Source of the DNA: Prolixibacteraceae bacterium JC049
GTDB lineage: Bacteria > Bacteroidota > Bacteroidia > Bacteroidales > Prolixibacteraceae
Direction: 5' to 3'
Length of the DNA: 63,029 bases
Assembly (NCBI GenBank): GCA_023369685.1
Contig: SACZ01000011.1
Location: 1 to 63,029, forward strand
In this document: piece after piece, positions 55,236 through 63,029 of the stretch
Position numbering within the stretch: the stretch's first letter is position 1
Layout: every line of letters begins with the position of its first letter
Position numbers and translations under genes: made by a program
Notes under the pieces: generated by a model
Told to the model about the DNA's origin: nothing
The model's database searches: none
What the model saw: only the letters and a program-made list of their open reading frames with translations

Positions 55236-56435
55236 ATGAGAACACTTACATTAATACTTTTTGCGTGCCTCTCTTTTTCTGTTGCTGGTGCACATAAAAA
55301 AGATGTACCACCTCTTTCTCACAAAAAAGTGGTAAAAAATGCTGCACATCAGGTTTCACAACAATTAGCAGCCATCAAAAAGCAAGGTAAAGTTCTAAAT
55401 CCACGTACCATCAATGAAGATGGTAGTACCAGATATATCAAGCCTCACGATTGGACCAGTGGTTTTTATTCTGGTCTTCTTTGGTATATGTACGAATTAA
55501 CTGGAGACAAAAAATATTCATCATACGCAAAAGAATTGACTGAATCGTTAGAAGAAGTTAAAAATTTGAAATGGCACCACGATGTTGGTTTCATGATTAA
55601 CTGCAGTTATGGAAATGCACTGCGCATTACAAATAACAAAGCCTATGAAGAAGTTTTGATTACTGCTGCAAAATCACTTTCAACTCGATTCCGCCCTGCT
55701 GCAGGTGTAACTCAGTCGTGGAATGTTACCGGAGGATGGCAAGCTAAAAGAGGATGGAAGTGCCCGGTTATCATCGACAATATGATGAATCTAGAGTTAC
55801 TATTCAAAGCAACAGAGCTTAGTGGAGACTCTACTTTCTATAAGCTAGCAATTTCACATGCCGACCAAACAATGAAAAATCATTTTCGTGCCGACAACAG
55901 CTCATTCCACGTAGTAGATTACGATCCTGAAACTGGTGAAGTTCGCAAAAAAAATACAGCGCAAGGATATGCAGATAGTTCAGCATGGGCACGTGGTCAA
56001 GCATGGGGACTTTATGGTTACACGGTATGTTACCGTGCCACAAAAGATGTTAAATACCTAAAACAAGCTGAAAAAATTGCTCGTTTTATGCTAGAACATC
56101 CCAACTTACCTGCAGACATGGTACCATATTGGGATTTTAACGCGCCAAAAATTCCAAATGAACCACGTGATGCTTCTGCAGCAGCCATAACTGCTTCTGC
56201 TCTTTACGAATTATCAACCTATTCTAAAGAGAAAAAATATTTCAGAAAAAGTGCAGATAAAATAATGGATAACTTAGCTTCTGACGCTTTTACTGCTCAA
56301 CCAGACTCTAACAACTATTTTATATTAATGCATTCAGTGGGAAGTATTCCTCACGGTGCAGAGATTGACGTACCCCTTAATTACGCCGACTACTATTTCT
56401 TGGAAGCTCTGCTTCGCAAGAAAAGCATGAAATAG
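55236..56435 (+). CDS. Unsaturated glucuronyl hydrolase (GH88)
   Basis: 399 residues. The signal peptide ends VAGAHKK near residue 19. The alpha/alpha barrel has the two conserved aspartates: Asp116 in HHDVGFM and Asp181 in PVIIDNMMNLELLF, the expected spacing for GH88. AWARGQAWGLYGYTV and DASAAAITASALYEL are further family marks. It hydrates the 4,5-unsaturated uronic acid left at oligosaccharide ends by polysaccharide lyases, so it should act after a lyase such as the one at 19085. It is divergent from the KduD-like gene. Confidence 0.9.
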   Translation: MRTLTLILFACLSFSVAGAHKKDVPPLSHKKVVKNAAHQVSQQLAAIKKQGKVLNPRTINEDGSTRYIKPHDWTSGFYSGLLWYMYELTGDKKYSSYAKELTESLEEVKNLKWHHDVGFMINCSYGNALRITNNKAYEEVLITAAKSLSTRFRPAAGVTQSWNVTGGWQAKRGWKCPVIIDNMMNLELLFKATELSGDSTFYKLAISHADQTMKNHFRADNSSFHVVDYDPETGEVRKKNTAQGYADSSAWARGQAWGLYGYTVCYRATKDVKYLKQAEKIARFMLEHPNLPADMVPYWDFNAPKIPNEPRDASAAAITASALYELSTYSKEKKYFRKSADKIMDNLASDAFTAQPDSNNYFILMHSVGSIPHGAEIDVPLNYADYYFLEALLRKKSMK

Positions 56436-56630
56436 TTTCAAGTAATAATTAAGCATAAAGCGATGTTTTCATTTTCTATGTGAATTCGTCGCTTTTTTTA
56501 TGTTCCTCTAAAAACACCAATAAGAGCAATCGATTCAGCCACTTAACACCTATTTTAACTCATTTTAAATTACACAAAACCCTGTTTTTGCCATCCACAG
56601 ATAGCAAAAACATCAACTTTTTGTATATTT

Positions 56631-57824
56631 TTGTTGGCAAAACCGAACATTTTGGAAAAGTTTTATCAATCACATAATACTCTTGTCGCCAACTCTCGCA
56701 ATACTATTCACCGAGAGTTGTACAATGATATTGACTGGTCGCAGCGATTGATTGGAATAAAAGGATTCCGAGGCGTAGGTAAAACAACTTTCTTACTTGA
56801 TTTCATCAGACGCAAATTCATCAATGACAGATCTTGTCTGTATGTTAACTTAAATGACTTCTATTTTACACGAAGAAGAATTTTCAACTTCGCTGATGAT
56901 TTTGTAAAGCAAGGGGGAAAAGTGTTGGTTCTGGATCAAATTCATAAATATCCGGAATGGAGTAATGAGCTTAGAGAATGTCATGATAAGTTGCCTGACT
57001 TACACATTGTGTTTAGTACCTCGCCGGTGCTACGTGTACGTGAAGGAAATGATGAACTAAAAGACATTGCCCGAATTTACCACTTAGAAGGTTTATCGTT
57101 CAGAGAATATATTAACCACTGTACTAATATGAAGTTTAGTCCGGTTACTTTTCTCGAAATAATAAAACATCATCAGGAGATTGCCTCTGACATTGTCAGT
57201 CAGGTAAAACCACTTCAATACTTTCAAGATTATATGAGATATGGTTATTACCCTTATTTCCTTGATGATCAACTTTTTTACAACGATATTTTGCTTAAAC
57301 ATATCAATTTGGCACTAGAGATTGACGTTACTTATCTCAACCAAATTGAACTACAATACTTGCCAAAGCTTCGTAAACTATTGTTTACAACAGCACGGGA
57401 AGTACCATTTAAGCCCAATGTAAGTAAGCTTAGTACCGAGATTTCAACTTCTCGTGCTACGATTATGAATTATCTACGCTATCTAAAAAACGCTCGATTA
57501 ATCAATTTGTTATATCCAAACGGACACGAAGAAGACATGAAAAAGCCTGATAAAGTGTATATGCATAATACCAATATTCTTTATGCTGTTGATCAGGAAA
57601 ACACGCATAGCAAGAATTTGCGTCACACCTTCTTCTTCAATCAGGTAGGATATCAAAACAGAGTAAATAGCATGGCTAAGGTTGACTTCATTGTCAACAA
57701 CGAATATCCTTTCTTTGTGGGAGGAAAGTACACGAAACCGAAAAATGGATATGCCGCAGCCGACCGCATCGAGGTGGGTAAAGACAAAATCATTCCATTG
57801 TGGTTATTTGGTTTCTTATATTAA
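56631..57824 (+). CDS. AAA_14 / DUF4143 ATPase
   Basis: 397 residues from a TTG (56631); other in-frame TTGs at 56634 and 56652 are possible, and there is no ATG before the Walker A motif GIKGFRGVGKTTFLL near residue 43. The Walker B-like VLVLDQIHKYPEWSNELR, FSTSPVLR sensor and C-terminal DUF4143 domain (VDFIVNNEYPFFVGGKYTKPKNGYAAADRIEVG) match this ATPase family. Members often act in stress, defence or regulation, but no function is agreed. The promoter gap is short; the PFOR gene follows 39 bp later in the same direction. Confidence 0.82.
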   Translation: MLAKPNILEKFYQSHNTLVANSRNTIHRELYNDIDWSQRLIGIKGFRGVGKTTFLLDFIRRKFINDRSCLYVNLNDFYFTRRRIFNFADDFVKQGGKVLVLDQIHKYPEWSNELRECHDKLPDLHIVFSTSPVLRVREGNDELKDIARIYHLEGLSFREYINHCTNMKFSPVTFLEIIKHHQEIASDIVSQVKPLQYFQDYMRYGYYPYFLDDQLFYNDILLKHINLALEIDVTYLNQIELQYLPKLRKLLFTTAREVPFKPNVSKLSTEISTSRATIMNYLRYLKNARLINLLYPNGHEEDMKKPDKVYMHNTNILYAVDQENTHSKNLRHTFFFNQVGYQNRVNSMAKVDFIVNNEYPFFVGGKYTKPKNGYAAADRIEVGKDKIIPLWLFGFLY

Positions 57825-57862
57825 GAATTTATATCGATACGAGATAAATAGAATACAACTTA

Positions 57863-60800
57863 ATGAATACGAATATGGCAAAAGAAAAGAAATTTATTAC
57901 ATGTGACGGAAACTATGCCGCAGCGCATATGAGTTACATGTTTAGTGAGGTAGCTTGTATCTACCCTATTACGCCATCGTCAACTATGGCTGAATATGTT
58001 GATGAGTGGGCTGCTAATGGAAGAACAAACATGTTTGAACAGCCAGTTCGCTTAGCAGAAATGCAAAGTGAAGGTGGTGCTGCAGGAGCCGTACACGGTT
58101 CTCTACAGTCAGGAGCATTGACTTCAACATATACTGCATCGCAGGGATTGTTGTTGATGATTCCTAACATGTACAAGATTGCAGGAGAGCTTTTACCAAC
58201 AGTATTTCACGTAAGTGCACGTGCTTTGGCTGGTCATGCTCTTTCAATCTTTGGAGATCACAGTGATGTTTACTCTACTCGTATGACTGGTTTCGCTATG
58301 TTGGCAGCTGGTTCGGTACAAGAAGAGATGGATTTAGCCGGAGTTGCTCACCTGGCTACAATCAAATCACGTGTTCCTTTCCTAGCGTTCTTCGATGGAT
58401 TCCGTACTTCTCACGAAATTCAGAAGATTGAAGTATTGGATAAAGAAGATATGATGCCATTGGTAGACATGGAAGCATTGCAAGAATTCCGTAACCGTGC
58501 ATTGAATCCAGAATCACCAGTGACTCGTGGTACTGCTCAAAACCCAGATATCTTCTTCCAGGCTAAAGAATCAGCGAACAAATTCTACGATGCTGTACCT
58601 GATATCGTTGAAGGTTACATGCAAGAGATTTCTAAAATCACTGGTAGAACTTACCACCCATTTACTTATTACGGTGCTGAAGACGCAGAGAACATCGTAA
58701 TTGCTATGGGTTCTGTAACTGAAACTATCAAAGAAACAATCGACTACCTAGCAAAAGAGCAAGGTAAAAAAATCGGTTTGTTGTCAGTACACCTATACCG
58801 TCCATTCTCAGCAAAATATTTCTTCAACGTATTACCTAAGAGCGTGAAGCGTATTGCTGTATTGGATCGTACAAAAGAGCCAGGAGCAAACGGAGAGCCT
58901 CTATACCTAGATATCAAAGATCTATTCTACGGAAAAGAAGAAGCTCCTCTAGTAGTTGGTGGACGTTACGGACTAGGATCGAAAGATACTACTCCATCTC
59001 AAATTATTTCTGTATTCAACAACTTGGAATTGCCAGAGCCTAAGAATAACTTCACTCTAGGTATCGAAGATGATGTAACATTCACTTCTCTTCCATTGTT
59101 ACCAGAAATTAAAGTTTCTCCAGAAGGATTGACTGAAGCTAAATTCTACGGATTAGGTTCAGATGGTACTGTAGGTGCAAACAAAAACTCTATTAAGATT
59201 ATTGGTACTGCTACTGATAAATACTGTCAAGGATACTTCCAATATGACTCGAAGAAATCAGGTGGTTTCACTTGTTCTCACCTTCGTTTCGGTGATGAGC
59301 CTATTCGCTCAACTTACTTGGTAACTACTCCTGACTTTGTAGCATGTCACGTTCCTGCATACATCAACATGTACGATGTATTGAAAGGATTGAAAAAAGG
59401 AGGTTCATTCCTATTGAACTCAATCTGGGACGAGGAAGAGACTAAAAAACGTCTTCCTGATCACATGAAAAAATATTTGGCAGAGAACGAAATCAACTTC
59501 TACATCATCAACGGTACTAAGTTGGGTGTTGAGATTGGTTTGGGTAACCGTACCAATACTATCATGCAGTCGGCTTTCTTTAAAATTACAAACGTAATTC
59601 CTTTCGAAATGGCAGTTGATCAGATGAAATCTGCAATTGTTAAGTCGTACGGTAACAAAGGAGAGCACATTGTAAACATGAACTACGCAGCTGTTGATGC
59701 AGGTGGTGAAAACGTAGTGAAAGTTGAAGTTCCTGCTGAATGGAAAAACATCGACGCTACTGCAGAAGGTGCTACTACTGATCGTCCAGAGTACATCTAC
59801 AAAGTAGTTGACGTAATCAACGCTCAAAAAGGAGACGACCTTCCTGTTTCTACTTTCGTAGGTGCAGAAGACGGAACCTTCCCTGCAGGTACAACTGAAT
59901 TCGAGAAGCGTGGTATCGCTGTTGACGTACCAGAATGGCAAGCTGATAACTGTATCCAGTGTAACCAGTGTGCTTACGTATGTCCTCACGCTGCTATCCG
60001 TCCATTCCTTATGACTGAAGAAGAGGTAGCTAACGCTCCTGAAGGAACTGACGTGAAAACAGCTACTCCTGCTAAGCAATTCAACGGACTTCAGTTCCGC
60101 ATGCAGGTAAGTCCACTTGACTGTACAGGTTGTGGAAACTGTGCTGACGTTTGTCCTTCTAAAGAGAAGTCATTGATCATGAAGCCTCTTGGAACTCAAG
60201 AAGCAGAGATCGAGCGTTACCAGTACATGGACAAAAAAGTAGGTTACAAAGAGAAAGTTGTAGCTAAAGATAAGTCTGTTAAGAACTCACAGTTCGCTCA
60301 GCCATTATTCGAGTTCTCTGGAGCTTGTGCTGGTTGTGGTGAAACTCCATACATTAAATTAATTACTCAGCTTTACGGTGAGCGCATGATGGTAGCTAAT
60401 GCTACTGGATGTTCTTCTATCTACGGTGGATCGGCTCCTGCTACTCCATACTGTAAGCACAACGAAAGCGGAAAAGGTGTTGCTTGGGCTAACTCATTGT
60501 TCGAAGACAACGCAGAGTACGGATTCGGTATGCAAGAAGGTGTTGAAGCACAACGCGATCGCTTAGCAGACGTAATGACTAAAGCTATTGAAGCTGGTGT
60601 ATCTGCAGAAGAAGAAGCTACATTCACTGCTTGGATTGCTGGAAAAGATTCTGCTGTTAAAACAGAAGAAGAGTCAGCTGCTGTATTAGCTGCTGTTGAA
60701 GGAAAAGACGCTGAATACGCAAAAACAATCGTTTCATTGAAACAATACTTGGTTAAGAAATCAGTATGGGTATTCGGTGGTGACGGATGGGCTTATGACA

Positions 60801-61426
60801 TCGGTTACGGTGGACTAGACCACGTATTGGCATCAGGAAAAGATGTAAACGTATTGGTAATGGATACTGAGGTTTACTCTAACACTGGTGGTCAGGCTTC
60901 TAAATCTACTCCTGTAGGTGCTGTTGCGAAATTCGCTGCTTCAGGTAAGAAAATCCGTAAGAAAGACCTTGGTGTAATGGCTATGTCATACGGTTACGTA
61001 TACGTTGCACAGGTTGCTATGGGTGCTAACCAAGCTCAATTCATGAAAGCATTGAAAGAGGCTGAGGCTTACCCAGGACCATCACTAATCATTGCTTATT
61101 CTCCATGTATCAACCACGGTTTACGTAGCACAATGGGTAAATCACAGGCTGAGACTAAGAAGGCAGTTGAGGCAGGATACTGGTCACTATACCGTTTCAA
61201 CCCTGAGTTGGAAGACGCTGGTAAAAACCCATTCTCATTGGATTCTAAAGAGCCAGATTGGAGTAAATTCCAGGACTTCCTAAAAGGTGAGGTACGTTAT
61301 ACATCACTATTGAAAGCATTCCCAGAAGAGGCAGCTCAACTATTTGTTGCTTCTGAAGAGAACGCAAAATGGCGTCACAATTCATACAAGCGTTTAGCTG
61401 CTATGGAATACGAAACAGCTGAATAA
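57863..61426 (+). CDS. nifJ: Pyruvate:ferredoxin (flavodoxin) oxidoreductase
   Basis: 1187 residues (1183 if the ATG at 57875 is used). All domains of the homodimeric enzyme appear in order: domain I (ACIYPITPSSTMAEYVDEWA), gamma domain, two ferredoxin-like clusters CIQCNQCAYVCPH near residue 693 and CTGCGNCADVCPS near 751, and the TPP-binding C-terminal domain (FEFSGACAGCGETPYIK near 820; VYSNTGGQASKSTPVGAVAKF). It converts pyruvate to acetyl-CoA with reduced ferredoxin, central to anaerobic energy metabolism. Codon use is visibly biased towards C-ending codons such as AAC, TTC and TAC compared with neighbours, as for a highly expressed gene. Confidence 0.96.
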   Translation: MNTNMAKEKKFITCDGNYAAAHMSYMFSEVACIYPITPSSTMAEYVDEWAANGRTNMFEQPVRLAEMQSEGGAAGAVHGSLQSGALTSTYTASQGLLLMIPNMYKIAGELLPTVFHVSARALAGHALSIFGDHSDVYSTRMTGFAMLAAGSVQEEMDLAGVAHLATIKSRVPFLAFFDGFRTSHEIQKIEVLDKEDMMPLVDMEALQEFRNRALNPESPVTRGTAQNPDIFFQAKESANKFYDAVPDIVEGYMQEISKITGRTYHPFTYYGAEDAENIVIAMGSVTETIKETIDYLAKEQGKKIGLLSVHLYRPFSAKYFFNVLPKSVKRIAVLDRTKEPGANGEPLYLDIKDLFYGKEEAPLVVGGRYGLGSKDTTPSQIISVFNNLELPEPKNNFTLGIEDDVTFTSLPLLPEIKVSPEGLTEAKFYGLGSDGTVGANKNSIKIIGTATDKYCQGYFQYDSKKSGGFTCSHLRFGDEPIRSTYLVTTPDFVACHVPAYINMYDVLKGLKKGGSFLLNSIWDEEETKKRLPDHMKKYLAENEINFYIINGTKLGVEIGLGNRTNTIMQSAFFKITNVIPFEMAVDQMKSAIVKSYGNKGEHIVNMNYAAVDAGGENVVKVEVPAEWKNIDATAEGATTDRPEYIYKVVDVINAQKGDDLPVSTFVGAEDGTFPAGTTEFEKRGIAVDVPEWQADNCIQCNQCAYVCPHAAIRPFLMTEEEVANAPEGTDVKTATPAKQFNGLQFRMQVSPLDCTGCGNCADVCPSKEKSLIMKPLGTQEAEIERYQYMDKKVGYKEKVVAKDKSVKNSQFAQPLFEFSGACAGCGETPYIKLITQLYGERMMVANATGCSSIYGGSAPATPYCKHNESGKGVAWANSLFEDNAEYGFGMQEGVEAQRDRLADVMTKAIEAGVSAEEEATFTAWIAGKDSAVKTEEESAAVLAAVEGKDAEYAKTIVSLKQYLVKKSVWVFGGDGWAYDIGYGGLDHVLASGKDVNVLVMDTEVYSNTGGQASKSTPVGAVAKFAASGKKIRKKDLGVMAMSYGYVYVAQVAMGANQAQFMKALKEAEAYPGPSLIIAYSPCINHGLRSTMGKSQAETKKAVEAGYWSLYRFNPELEDAGKNPFSLDSKEPDWSKFQDFLKGEVRYTSLLKAFPEEAAQLFVASEENAKWRHNSYKRLAAMEYETAE

Positions 61427-61450
61427 GTAATTATTCAACCGTCATAATAC

Positions 61451-61478
61451 AAAGGCTGTCTTGAAAAAGGCAGCCTTT
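61451..61478 (+). terminator. Terminator after the PFOR gene
   Basis: AAAGGCTGTCTT pairs with AAGGCAGCCTTT with one wobble and a GAAA loop, followed by TATTTTTAT. Confidence 0.9.
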
Positions 61479-61499
61479 TATTTTTATGCCTATTCTTAA

Positions 61500-61667
61500 T
61501 CTAAGGATTAACTCAAAGCCCCCTCGTTTCATCTCAGGTTAGGCCTTACGTTCATGCTCTCACTATACAACCTACAGGGGAACTACTGCAATCCTTTTTG
61601 CACGAAACGCTAAACCAACACCTTTACTACCCAACAGCCACTTATCAACTGACTAGAGCTAATTAAA
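61500..61667. other. Intergenic region with an unexplained stop-free frame
   Basis: From 61503 the plus strand is open for 45-plus codons in one frame (about 61503 to 61665), with atypical G+C-richer sequence for this window, but it starts after a stop without ATG and I recognise nothing. It may be a gene remnant or an unrelated element. Confidence 0.25.
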
Positions 61668-61928
61668 CTACTGAGCAAAAACAAACACTACAAAGACTAT
61701 AAATATAGCCAGCAGTAAGAAAGTTGAAATAAGATAAGTCAAATACAACCATCTATATTTTTTTTGCGCCTTAACTAACTGTCTAAGACTACTATAATTC
61801 AACAGAGTCGTATTCAGTATTGAATAATCGTAATCCTCTTTTTTTAGAGTAATTAAAACAAGTATACTTATAACGATATAAGGTATAATCGCAATTATAA
61901 ATCCATTAAATAAAAGGCATTCACTCAT
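61668..61928 (-). CDS. Small two-helix membrane protein
   Basis: 86 residues. Two long hydrophobic segments (FNGFIIAIIPYIVISILVLITL and YLTYLISTFLLLAIFIVFVVFVF) frame a basic middle region (KKEDYDYSILNTTLLNYSSLRQLVKAQKKYRW). No family recognised. ATG at 61928 is the only sensible start. It stands alone between the PFOR terminator and the AraC remnant. Confidence 0.5.
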   Translation of the reverse strand: MSECLLFNGFIIAIIPYIVISILVLITLKKEDYDYSILNTTLLNYSSLRQLVKAQKKYRWLYLTYLISTFLLLAIFIVFVVFVFAQ

Positions 61929-62199
61929 AACTTACTTTCATGTAATTATATCATTAAGCAATTGTGGCATCCAATCCCAAAAGATTCTATTTCATTTTGA
62001 GGTATCAGAGATTTCAATATTAATAACGCTATTTTGTTTCCTAAACGACATGTTTCGTTAATTCAGATGCGATATATTCATTTATTGCTTGAACCCATAT
62101 TTTAAAGGTAAATAATTTTTAATAACTAAAGCAAGTAGTACTAAAATGTATAGTTTTAACTACTATCGAAACTAATAAACTTGAAAAAGCAAAGAGAAA
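61929..62199. other. Intergenic region, nothing recognised
   Basis: 271 bp of AT-rich DNA between the small membrane protein and the stop of the AraC remnant, both on the minus strand. No hairpin terminator is clear. Confidence 0.3.
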
Positions 62200-62880
62200 T
62201 TAAATCGTTTGATTTCTTCGATAGTCACTCGGACTATAGCTGGTATGCTTTTTAAAAATACGAGAAAAATAGGCTTCACTTTTAAAGCCAACTTCCTCAA
62301 TTATTCGCTTAATAGGCTTATCGGTAGTAATTAATAGTAGCTTGGCCTTCTCTATTCGCTTTGTTATAATAAACTCTCCCGGAGGGATATTCAATATTTT
62401 CTTAAATATTCTGATAAAGTGATCTTTAGAAAGGCAAGCCATGTTAGCAAGGAAATCGATGCTTATGGTCTCTGCAATATGATCTTGAATATAAACCAAG
62501 ATAGTGTTTAAATTATACCGAACCATCTCACTGGAATTTAAACTTCCTCCTTCAATAATGAAACGAGAAACCAACTGTTCTATGATAGCACGCGATTCAA
62601 CTTGGCTCGCTATGGATTGATTCTGATCGGGCATTGTTAACCACTCTTTCGATTGATAAATATCTGGTTCTAATGCAGGCAACTCTATTCCCGGGTTTAA
62701 CTCTAATAATCTATTTAGCAATACATAATCCAGCTTATTATTCTTCACCTTCACCTGCATCTTATATAAATTATAGATGTTTAATCCACTTATATTCTGA
62801 GTTGTAAAATGGATATAATAGTGCTCTAAATTACCTTCAAAAAAATAAGAGCAAGGACGAAAACTTGGAACTAAATACAA
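62200..62880 (-). pseudogene. AraC-family regulator, N-terminus cut by the IS
   Basis: 226 residues remain. The open frame starts directly at the IS junction (position 62883) with LYLVPSFRPCSYFFEGNLEHYYIHF, which in intact relatives follows about 60 residues of sensor domain. The C-terminal DNA-binding domain is complete: ISIDFLANMACLSKDHFIRIFKKILNIPPGEFIITKR and PIKRIIEEVGFKSEAYFSRIFKKHTSYSPSDYR. The frame runs into the IS for some 17 codons before a TAA, with no ATG. So the sensor is disrupted, and only a TTG at 62880 could start translation. Confidence 0.8.
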
Positions 62881-62882
62881 GT

Positions 62883-63029
62883 TGTCATTCCCTGATATAT
62901 GTTGACCACAATTTGAAGAACAATGAAAGCCAATTTACGAGCTTTAAAAAAGCGAAGAGTTTACACGGACGAGTTTAAAAGGAACTTAGTCTCCCAGTTC
63001 GAGAAAGGAGTTTATTCTGTGCAGCAATT
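62883..63029 (+). mobile_element. 5' end of an IS3-like insertion sequence (right copy, partial)
   Basis: Begins TGTCATTCCCTGATATATG and reaches the window edge inside OrfA (ATG at 62923). It is an exact inverted copy of 1-147. A TG start is usual for IS3-family ends. No target duplication can be checked because the other end of the element is outside. Confidence 0.85.
62923..63029 (+). CDS. IS3-family transposase OrfA, N-terminal fragment
   Basis: The first 35 codons of OrfA, identical to the left copy, open at the window end. It carries the basic helix-turn-helix start (ALKKRRVYTDEFKRNLVSQF). Only the 5' portion is visible. Confidence 0.8.
   Translation, partial: MKANLRALKKRRVYTDEFKRNLVSQFEKGVYSVQQ

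Noticed and set aside
59420-60079. A 219-codon reading frame on the minus strand within PFOR
   Set aside because: It is an antisense shadow of the strongly codon-biased PFOR gene: Cys/Ser-rich translation with no motif.

Overview
The window is AT-rich and reads as a marine or anaerobic member of the Bacteroidota, probably Bacteroidales/Marinilabiliales-like. Pointers are an ECF sigma / FecR / TonB-receptor / DUF4249 module, a type IX secretion tail on a secreted sulfatase, DUF5686, DUF4833 and DUF2007 proteins, a serine-palmitoyltransferase-type lipid operon, Bacteroidetes-style regulators, and a pyruvate:ferredoxin oxidoreductase that implies anaerobic metabolism. The genus is inference. No rRNA, tRNA or CRISPR array was recognised.

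Both ends are the same 148 bp in opposite orientation: the 5' end of an IS3-like insertion sequence with the first 35 codons of its OrfA. The right copy has cut the N-terminus off an AraC-type regulator.

Layout. 0.1-3.1 kb: secreted GH18 chitinase-like enzyme and an esterase lipoprotein. 3.2-6.2 kb: two poorly known proteins and a cysteate synthase. 6.3-11.7 kb: small hypothetical genes, a GH27 alpha-galactosidase and thiol peroxidase. 12.1-14.5 kb: a GT2 glycosyltransferase, a secreted protein, and intergenic DNA rich in inverted repeats. 14.5-21 kb: GH2 beta-galactosidase, a CBM9-like protein and a heparinase II/III-family lyase. 21.2-26.4 kb: ECF sigma factor, FecR anti-sigma, TonB receptor and DUF4249 lipoprotein. 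26.7-35.5 kb: a MaoC hydratase, then a six-gene operon with an SPT-type alpha-oxoamine synthase, a GNAT-like ceramide-synthase candidate, a reductase of the epimerase family, an LtaS-like membrane transferase, DUF5686 and DUF4833. 35.6-42 kb: DUF5655, QorB, AraC, AddA-like helicase-nuclease and DUF4269. 42.1-48.6 kb: a sulfatase fused to two Lcl/DUF1566 domains with a T9SS tail, and an NtrC-type two-component pair. 48.7-53 kb: a membrane-anchored reductive-dehalogenase-like protein, a beta-propeller phytase, an ankyrin lipoprotein and an acyltransferase. 53.1-57.8 kb: a Tat-type beta-propeller glycosidase-like protein, a KduD-like dehydrogenase divergent from a GH88 unsaturated glucuronyl hydrolase, and an AAA_14/DUF4143 ATPase. 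57.9-62.9 kb: pyruvate:ferredoxin oxidoreductase, a small membrane protein and the broken AraC gene.

Two themes stand out. First, the SPT/GNAT/epimerase trio matches the three-enzyme bacterial ceramide route, and a cysteate synthase lies 27 kb away. The cell may therefore make capnine-type sulfonolipids, ceramides, or both. Second, several polysaccharide enzymes are scattered without any SusC/SusD pair. The lyase gene and the divergent KduD/GH88 promoter share a near-identical operator-like site with half-sites GCAA-N4-TTG(C), which suggests one LacI-type regulator of uronate-polysaccharide breakdown.
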